Assembly (NCBI RefSeq): GCF_019703515.2
Contig: NC_059373.1
Coordinates: 15,760,281-15,824,280 of the forward strand
Direction of reading: 5' to 3'
DNA from: Myxocyprinus asiaticus
Taxonomy: Eukaryota > Chordata > Actinopteri > Cypriniformes > Catostomidae
Length of the DNA stretch: 64,000 nt
Shown here piece after piece: positions 35,081-64,000 of this stretch; position 1 is the first letter of the stretch, and each line of letters opens with the position of its first letter. The position numbers were made by a program, and so were the translations under genes. The notes under the pieces are model-generated. The model saw only the letters and a program-made list of their open reading frames with translations. It did not search any database and was not told the origin of the DNA.

Positions 35081-35338
35081 ATGAGTTGGGTTAGTGTTGT
35101 CACTATGTCGAGAAGACGCTGTTTTCTTCACTGCAAAAGCAAAACCTTGTTGTTTGGACTTCCAAATGCAGACGAATGGAAGAATCAGTGGTTAAAATGT
35201 ATTTTTACCACTATTCCTCAGCAGTACAACCACAACCAATGCTGGATTTTCAAGACAGTTACTCCTGAAAGATGGTGCAGTTCCCACTTTGTTGGGAAAA
35301 TCTGGTGCTTCAGGATCACAACCTGTGAGCATGCTTGA
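35081..35338 (+). pseudogene. THAP-domain ORF of the Kolobok-like element
   Basis: From an inner ATG the frame reads MSRRRCFLHCKSKTLLFGLP, NADEWKNQWLKCIF and later RWCSSHFVGK. This matches the THAP zinc-finger layout: C-x3-C near the start, a short LFGLP stretch, a tryptophan in an amphipathic helix (QWLKCIF), and C-x2-H about 47 residues after the second Cys. THAP domains bind DNA and are found at the N-terminus of P-element and Kolobok transposases. The frame ends soon after and no catalytic part was found, so it is a relic. Confidence 0.62.
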
Positions 35339-35956
35339 TTATTTGTGGATTTATCTGCTACCAAAAGTTCAAATGCAGAGTTTGTGTTGTAGCTACGGTG
35401 TACACCCAGTGCACAGCTGTAGACCTCTGCTAACCTGCTAGCTAATGTTATTGTGCTGAAATAGTTTTGCTAATCAGCTGTGGGCCCACTTTTACCTACA
35501 ATTGTGTAGAATTATGCAGATTGTTTGTCATTCTTACTATAATGAATAGTGATCAAGTGTGGAGATGGATTTATTTTTACAAACGGTCGTTTTTACCTCT
35601 GCAATTCACGGTAGTGCTCGGCTAACTTGCTATGTAATGTTATTGTTTTGGTAAGGGTTTACTGTTCAGCTGTGGGCCAGCTTTTACCTAAAACTGTGTA
35701 ACAAAATGGTTGATCTCAAGAGTCTTATGTAATTATAACTACAAGCTGTAATGTTATGGCTGCTATCCACGGTAGTCCATGGCTAACTTGCTCACTAACC
35801 GGGAGTAAGCCTCTGTTCTCTGTTCATATCTCGGATGGAAAAAGTTCGGCTACACCCAGTCCAGTAAAAGACGACTTAGATGCACTATGTGTCTTTTACT
35901 TTAAGCTTTGTTAGGTTCACAATAATCAACAGTGTACTTGTAAGAAAGCTACTAAA

Positions 35957-36160
35957 TTAAAACTTACCACTGTGAAACGTCCTGCTCAAGTCGTGTTTGC
36001 GAAGGTGGTTCAGGTCGATCAGCTTGTTCTTCCAAACTTTCATTATTTCATTCATTATCGGACTCTGGCTCGAACTGGTATGGCAAAAACTGACGCCACT
36101 GTTACCATAGTTACAGTAGTGTATAAAGCTGCTCAGGAAGACTCAGAAGCTGAAACTCGG
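35957..36160 (-). pseudogene. Minus-strand acidic N-terminal exon relic in the Kolobok-like element
   Basis: The minus strand reads LPYQFEPESDNE, a stop, NNESLEEQADRPEPPSQTRL and EQDVSQW, followed by a gtaag donor. PYxFEPxSD starts are seen on proteins repeated in fish genomes next to DNA transposons (recalled, not checked). There is one in-frame stop. Confidence 0.4.
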
Positions 36161-36867
36161 TTATGGTAGGGGGCGTTACATTTCCAACATGGGCTCTACG
36201 CGGTTGACCAATCACAACAGACTAGGCCAGCTGACCAACCAAAGCAGACTGGGCTTTTCGGAAAGGGGGGCTTTAAAGAGACAGGAGGTAAATCAGAGCG
36301 TTTCGGCCAGAATATGAAGAGCAGGGAAAAGAAATGTACAGTTTGAGAAAAATAATGTGTTTTTTTTTTTTTTTTTACATTAAAGCATGTAAACCTATTC
36401 TTGTAGTCCCCCAAAATAAAATTATGAACCTGTAAATTAGCATAATATGGGCTCTTTAACAACGGCACTGATTTGTTTGTCAAAAATGAAAGATGAATCA
36501 AAAATAACCCCAAGTTATTATATGCTTTTGAATGGAGGAAAGAGAACCTCACTGTGCTTCGAGGGCAGGAGGAGCCCTGGAAGAGCCTAAAATAATAACT
36601 TGTTGCAAAAAATTTTTGCCATGCAACATTTGATGTACTCAAGACATTTGAAGAGCTTTTCAAAAAGGCAGCTACTGTCTGGTCTGAACGGTAAATAAAA
36701 TTGGGAATCGTCAGCGTAGCAATGATAAGAGAAATTACACATTTTAAAAACAGAGCCCAGGGGCAGCATATAGAGGGAGAAAAGTAAAGCGCCCAAAATG
36801 GTCCCCTGGGGCACAAGATAAGTGGGCCGATATTGAGGAAAAATTCCCTATGGTGACAGAGAAGGAT

Positions 36868-37290
36868 CAACACACTCTCACGGCGAAATCGTCTGGATTC
36901 TAAACAACTACAACTTTTCTAAATTATTTGTATGATGTGCGACTGCACTCGTTTGAATTCCTACGACTTTCACTACAGCCAATGACATCGCTGGACATCG
37001 TTTCCATCTAATACGCGACAATTACTTACTTATGTCACACACAACAGCTTCCTATCATGTTTATACACTCTACTGATTGGTTAAGTTTAGGTAGGGGGTT
37101 TGGGTAAGGGCATAATATTAATAAGTATGTCTTTAAAGGCTCGTGTGCGGAACTTGCGCTTACTTCTGCATTAAACATCTGGAAATTTGCACGTGATGAA
37201 GTCGTGCGAGTTTATGCGACCAACATCGTGCGAGACCATACGAAATAGCCAACTCGTAAATTATGTACGACTTTTCATGAGATCGGGTTG
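36868..37290. mobile_element. Short TIR element (MITE) nested in the LINE
   Basis: The ends CAACACACTCTCACGGCGAAATCGT and, inverted, CAACCCGATCTCATGAAAAGTCGT share about 17 of 24 positions. It interrupts the minus-strand LINE frame between ALQWLAS and the NIGPLI block. The flanks gaaggat and gaatgac may be a mutated duplication. The inside has several cgtgcgag/gcgac phrases. Confidence 0.62.
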
Positions 37291-37759
37291 GAATGACTTA
37301 TCTCTCAAGAGGCCAACCACTGCAGGGCCACACCCTGAATGCCGACCACACTCTCCAAAAGAATTAACAGAATATTATGATCAATAGTGTCAAATGCAGC
37401 GCTCAGATCCAATAAAACCAAAACTGCATATGAGTCTAGTGAGAGTAAAATATAATTAGTGACCTTCAACAGCGTGGATTCAGTACTATGTAAAGTTCTG
37501 AAACCGGACTGGAAAATGTCTAAAATATTAAAAGAATTTAAATAAGAATATAGCTGGGAATAGGCTACACAACTCACTCCAAGTGCTTTGAAATGAAAGG
37601 CAATTTGGAAATTGGTCTGTAGTTATGAGCAAAGTCGGATGTTTAAAACTAGTAGGTACTACTCAATTTACTAGAGAGCTATTAATGATAGCTGTCACAT
37701 AGTAAGTATTACAATAAGGGTAGCAGTGTAGATCTGTGTTGGTTTGTACAGATCTGACA

Positions 37760-38090
37760 CAGCTTGCTTGAAATAAATACTCGCGAGCGCCATGAAAGCT
37801 TTTTACGCACCAAACGCCATCATAACAACAAAAGCGCGATGTCCATCCACCTGCGTTATTAAACAATGTTGGCTTTGAAATTACCCAAAGCAGCGCACTG
37901 ACAGAGGAGACAGACTTACCCCTCAAGTTATACGGCGTACTGCAAAATACTACGTTTGTTTTAAATACTAGCGAAGGAAAAGTCAGTTTGTCGGCTCGTG
38001 TTGACGATGGTTGCGATGATGCTCGTCTGGATATGTAAGCCCCGCCCACCGCGACTGTGTCAGAGCTGGACTGTGACTGTTTTGGGAAGT
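37760..38090 (-). promoter_or_regulatory. CpG-rich patch with GC box and donor: candidate promoter and first exon
   Basis: In an otherwise AT-rich and CpG-poor region this patch holds many CpG (tcgcgagcgcc, aagcgcgatg, gtcggctcgtgttgacg). On the plus strand it has ccccgcccaccgcgac, a GC-box-like site, at 38038-38055. On the minus strand a stretch ending ACTTGAGGG is followed by gtaagtctg (donor at 37919). grina needs a non-coding first exon to the right of 3792 in the same orientation, so this may be it, giving a 34-kb intron full of transposons. It could equally belong to an unknown transcript. Confidence 0.35.
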
Positions 38091-38593
38091 TACATGATAC
38101 TGGAGAAACATACTGGATGTAAAGACAGGACTGTCCCATTACGTAATAGCTATAATGTTCGACAAATATCTACATGAATCGAATATAGCCATTTTAGCGT
38201 TAAAGAATATAATAGAAAATGTACAATTTGTCTCCAGAAAATGTTCTTAGTGTCACCAAAAAATGCGCGAATTAGAAGTTGAGTTTGTGCCATGTAGGTT
38301 ACAATTATATATATATATATATATATATAAATAAAATATAAATACAAAAGTGTTCTAGTGTTAAAGTCTTCTATTTATGGTTCATTGTAGTTACTCAATG
38401 TCTGAGGAAATTTGTATAATGTGGTTATTCAATGCTTTACATAATTCAAATTATCTAAAAAAAAAAAAAAAACAAACAAGCAAAAATGGTGTATAGAAAA
38501 GTGAGCACAGATAATGTTCACAAATGTATCAGTCAAAACAATATGAAACTATATATATTGATTTGAAAAATTATTTGGTTTCAAATATATTTC

Positions 38594-38599
38594 TTTATT
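38594..38599 (-). terminator. mapk15: mapk15 polyadenylation signal (AATAAA)
   Basis: Plus-strand tttatt, so AATAAA on the transcript, about 265 nt after the mapk15 stop codon. It is the first canonical hexamer noticed downstream of the stop. Confidence 0.5.
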
Positions 38600-38863
38600 C
38601 CCTAAAGCCCTTTTAATTCTAAGAGATTTTTTAGTTTAATCAATGTTTTCACCACATATTTACAAACAAGAAGTTGACACCTGAATATAAACTGATCAGA
38701 ATCATGTCATTGGCAGCACTAATCTGGGATTTCCACAATGGCAATATTCTTCACAGCATGTGATGATTGTGTTATGCATTCATGTGTTAAATGTATGTCA
38801 AATCCACAGACTCAATGACAGTCATTTCTATTTGATCTGGGAGATTCCAAAACACCATATATT

Positions 38864-61782
<22,919 letters not shown>

Positions 61783-62400
61783 AATGTATTTTTCTTTTGT
61801 ACAGCTTAAGATAAATCTTAATGTGTTCTGATCATGGTAGGAACAGAAACATTAGTTTCACCTCTTGCTGTTTGTGGATTTCCCAAAACCTGACCTTTGA
61901 ACAGATTTACTCACTTAAAATAAGAACTTTTGAATTCACTCCAATACCTATGGCCTACTCAAAAGTTTCCTGCTGTACGTAACATGCAGAATAAGACTAT
62001 AAATACGAATTTATCACGAGTTAATCTTAATCACTATTGACCAGACACATATTTAAACGGCGCTATGTGCTTTCCATGCTAAACCTGCCATAAATGTCTC
62101 ACGCAAATATGTGTTGAAAATTACTTTAAATATCTGTGCCGTTTGGATTTCACCATTAATAACAGCGATCGCTCACAAAAAAAAATAGATAGCCTGCTGG
62201 AAATTTGCGCATCGCTTCGGTTTGTTGTTATTTGTCGCCCTGGAGACGCAACTCTGCCTGGAGGACGCAATCTCTTAAAGGAGCCGCATGTTTTCTACAG
62301 CATTCAAGATAAGTCAATACTACTCTGGTCCTCCTTACTACTGATGGTGAATTAGTTATTAATAAACATATAAAACAACAGTTGACACAATTTAGAAGAT
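61783..62400 (-). promoter_or_regulatory. mapk15: mapk15 5' flank and probable promoter region
   Basis: Includes the 5'UTR before the ATG at 61782 and the CpG-containing patch at 62150-62300. No TATA box at a convincing distance was identified. The transcription start cannot be set from sequence alone. Confidence 0.4.
62234..62247. promoter_or_regulatory. mapk15: X-box-like RFX site upstream of mapk15
   Basis: GTCGCCCTGGAGAC fits the X-box consensus RYYNYYATRRNRAC at 13 of 14 positions (C in place of A at position 7). It lies about 450 bp upstream of the mapk15 ATG in a small CpG-containing patch (gcgatcgc, gcgcatcgcttcgg, gagacgcaac) that may be the core promoter. RFX factors drive ciliary genes through such sites, and MAPK15 has roles at basal bodies. 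No experiment supports this site. Confidence 0.42.
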
Positions 62401-63010
62401 TATTCTAGAAACTCTTTATTTTACCAGGTAATCCTGAAAAACAATGAATCCTTGTCTGCCTACATTTTGAGGTCACTGTAACAACTCTAAAGAAGTTCCA
62501 TCATACAATTCCAGCCTTCACCATTCAAAAAGTCATGGAGGGACAGTTTAATAATTGTTTAATGTTGATAATATTGTGTAAGATATAAAACTATTTCTAT
62601 ATATTTTTACGGCTTTGCCAGAGCTGCAAATATCTGCAATATTTGATCATTTTATATTTTTGACCAAGCAATATCAAAGTTGAACAATTTAGGAAAAATT
62701 ACACATGGTGTTTGCGATCGTGTACATTTGTGCTGTTTCAAAAAACACACATATGTCTCCAAGATGTCTGTTTTAGATCTTTTCATCTGGAAAGCATCAC
62801 ATTTTAATTAACATCTGCTAAACATCTTGAAAAGATAAAATTTACAAACATTCTAAACCATAAATGTATCAAAGACATCTGCTGAATGTCCTATTGAGGA
62901 AACATCTAATAAATGTATTGCAGATGAACAAACAATTTGTTAATTGTCAATGACAATTTAGATATTGTTGGTTTTTGTGTGCACACAAAATGGTGTGAAT
63001 AACAAATATA
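62401..63010. other. Intergenic stretch with a dispersed repeat
   Basis: At 62760-62930 repeated phrases acatctgctaaacatcttga and agacatctgctgaatgtcc resemble a known type of fish repeat. No coding signal. Confidence 0.35.
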
Positions 63011-63014
63011 TCAC

Positions 63015-63054
<40 letters not shown>

Positions 63055-63083
63055 TATATATATAAATATATATATATATATAC
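63015..63083. repeat. Compound (CA)n(TA)n microsatellite
   Basis: About 34 bp CA followed by TA with an aaa interruption. Translations through it (THTHTH, CVCVCV) are artefacts. Confidence 0.96.
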
Positions 63084-63687
63084 ACACTGGGTAGTGATAA
63101 TCTTTTGCTGGGTTGCAACAACCCAGTGTGTAGGTAATGTGTTTCAAGCTGTGTATGAAGGGTTTGAAAGGACCTTATCAGTATTCTGCAGTTTTGTGAA
63201 TTTGCATTACTGCAAAGTATGTCATAGTTTCATATTTTACTACCTTCCATTACTGTAACTATATACAGACAAAAAATAGAAAGCGTATTTCATAGAGAAA
63301 GCATATAATTATATTTCCCTTCTCAATGAACAATAAAACAGCATATAAACCATCTCAATTCATCAAATTTCTGTTCACAAATCTTAAAAAAAAAAAAAAA
63401 AACATTAATAGCTTTGTTTCAAAAGTAAAATAACATTAATACAATAAGGTAAACATAGAGTTGCACAAGAACACAGTGGCACAAATATAAAAATGCATTA
63501 TCAGCTTGGTCAAATTTAGGTCTGCAACCAGCTGGTGAAGATAGTGGAGCATCAGACAGCTAAAAAGACTAAAATATATATACAAATTATTAAGGTAGGT
63601 TTGACAACTTTCTTCTTTATACAAACTCACATAACAAATGTTGTGGTTCCAGTACTGATTAGCATGACAAATAACCACGCAGCAGTT

Positions 63688-63960
63688 TTATTGAAGGGGA
63701 TTTTGTTCCTGGGAGTTTGTAGCAACGGTCTGCAGAAACTCCCACACTGATGCACACTGCTTTGGGAAATGAATGTCCAAAATATAAAAAAAGTTTAAGC
63801 ATGTGTCCACAGCACCAAGGAGAGTGTTTTGCTGTAGTGCCTGTCTGCCAACAACAACAAAGGCTTGATGGCACTGACTTTTGTCTCTGAGGCCAAGGAC
63901 AAAGGGGATGGGTTTAGCGATCTCAGCCTCCCCCGAGTATTCAGTCATGTTGGTCCCAAC
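63688..63960 (-). CDS. Terminal exon of an unidentified gene (partial)
   Basis: Minus strand: a ttttaacag acceptor at 63961, then VGTNMTEYSGEAEIAKPIPF, VLGLRDKSQCHQAFVVVGRQ, ALQQNTLLGAVDTCLNFFYI and LDIHFPKQCASVWEFLQTV to a stop at 63688. There is no stop or frameshift in about 90 codons. The layout (short strand, Gly-Asp/Arg turn, xAFVVV, then hydrophobic helix LLGAVDxCxxxFYxxDIxxPK) resembles the block at 23924-24090 (GDTLTTGHWMLSIEG, FLSGLATLFAVYYIFNLEY). Such ends occur on genes repeated in fish genomes next to zinc-finger or transposase-like parts. Host gene or domesticated copy cannot be told apart here. Confidence 0.5.
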   Translation of the reverse strand, partial: VGTNMTEYSGEAEIAKPIPFVLGLRDKSQCHQAFVVVGRQALQQNTLLGAVDTCLNFFYILDIHFPKQCASVWEFLQTVATNSQEQNPLQ

Positions 63961-64000
63961 CTGTTAAAAACAGAAGAAAAACTTACATGAATGCATGAGA

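Larger units (their letters stand above)
27288..36455. mobile_element. Kolobok-like TTAA transposon (THAP domain), split by a later insertion
   Basis: The ends are AGAGGCTCTATTATGCT and, inverted, AGAGCCCATATTATGCT, with TTAA on both sides (27284-27287 and 36456-36459). The LINE reading frame continues across when the element is removed. The body that belongs to it is 27288-27553 plus 35061-36455; the rest is a nested element. Next to the junction is a THAP-type ORF (35081-35338). TTAA duplication plus THAP is the hallmark of the Kolobok superfamily; the superfamily call rests on that combination. Confidence 0.68.
26625..37577 (-). mobile_element. L2-like LINE, minus strand, split by two insertions
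   Basis: Read from the right. 37577-37291 encodes YLNSFNILDIFQSGFRTLHS, LVLLDLSAAFDTIDHN (motif A) and VVGIQGVALQWLAS. After the MITE at 36868-37290 the frame resumes (36867-36456) with NIGPLI, PQGTILGALLFSLYMLP (motif B) and YHCYADDSQFYLPF (motif C). After the TTAA element 27288-36455 it resumes at 27283 with YAKLKRFLSQKDLETVIHSF and ASLHWLPIKFRIDF, then LPFHVRSAPSLAILKSAL. It ends with gtacagcactttggatcagcc and a tataagtaaa tail (26640-26690). Several stops show that it is dead. It is a different family from the LINE at 7405-10642. Confidence 0.82.

Noticed and set aside
36196..36873. 225-codon minus-strand ORF as a gene
   Set aside because: It is the wrong frame of the LINE reverse transcriptase; the motif-bearing frame is the neighbouring one with YADDSQFYL. 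It also crosses the end of the TTAA element.
37663..38139. 158-codon minus-strand ORF as a protein gene
   Set aside because: No domain and composition unlike protein; it overlaps the CpG-rich patch and a donor site lies within it. More likely a promoter or first-exon region.

Overview
The window reads as nuclear DNA of a teleost fish, most likely an otophysan or cypriniform. The reasons are spliced vertebrate genes with gt-ag introns, Tc1, hAT, Kolobok-like and TTAA-flanked DNA transposons typical of such genomes, tRNA-derived SINEs, L2/L1/I-clade LINEs, DIRS-like tyrosine-recombinase relics and long (TA)n and (TG)n microsatellites. No bacterial-type operon, CRISPR array or functional tRNA/rRNA gene was seen. 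Host coding sequence is only a few percent of the window.

Host genes. (1) Minus strand, 1358-3792: the 5' part of grina (TMBIM3, lifeguard-1). One exon encodes the Pro/Tyr/Gly-rich N-terminus and the next carries the PPSYY...[10 protein letters not shown] segment; the membrane domain lies beyond the left edge. (2) Minus strand, 38864-61782: a complete mapk15 (ERK7/8) gene, rebuilt here as 14 coding exons with consistent phases and no stop, about 597 residues. It has the HRDQK loop, DFG, the TEY activation motif, a YEMI LC3-interacting motif and a conserved C-terminus. A CpG-rich patch at 37.76-38.1 kb with a GC box and a donor site may be the promoter and first exon of the left-hand gene (grina). 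(3) Minus strand, 63688-63960: the last exon of an unidentified gene entering from the right.

Layout. 0.1-0.55 kb I-clade LINE RNase H relic; 1-4 kb grina with MITEs and a SINE; 4.6-5.5 kb tandem duplication and a DIRS recombinase fragment; 7.4-10.6 kb a nearly full-length but dead L2-like LINE; 11.8-12.4 kb possible solo LTR and a small MITE; 15.0-16.5 kb dead Tc1 with terminal repeats of about 200 bp; 18.8-20.0 kb hAT-like 5' part split by a 602-bp element; 20.3-26.1 kb a degraded multi-exon zinc-finger/transposase-like gene of a family repeated in fish genomes, with a microsatellite in its reading frame and a 1.5-kb minisatellite near its 3' end; 26.6-37.6 kb a deep nest of insertions (L2-like LINE, Kolobok-like TTAA element with a THAP domain, CACTG-ended element, Tc1 elements, SINEs); 38.9-61.8 kb mapk15, whose introns hold a nearly intact Tc1, a DIRS end, two L1 copies of one family, a hAT with perfect 8-bp target duplication, a Harbinger-like element with an L1 and a SINE inside, and several TTAA elements; 62-64 kb promoter-proximal sequence, a microsatellite and the unidentified exon.

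How the parts relate. grina and mapk15 lie in tandem in the same orientation, which fits their proximity on human 8q24.3. All insertions in mapk15 are intronic and every splice junction examined is intact, so the gene looks functional. The mobile elements are almost all inactive; their order of nesting gives a relative history of insertion. I found no clearly new biological system. The best candidates for follow-up are the 20.3-26.1 kb coding family, the small exon chain inside the CACTG-ended element, and the X-box-like site upstream of mapk15.
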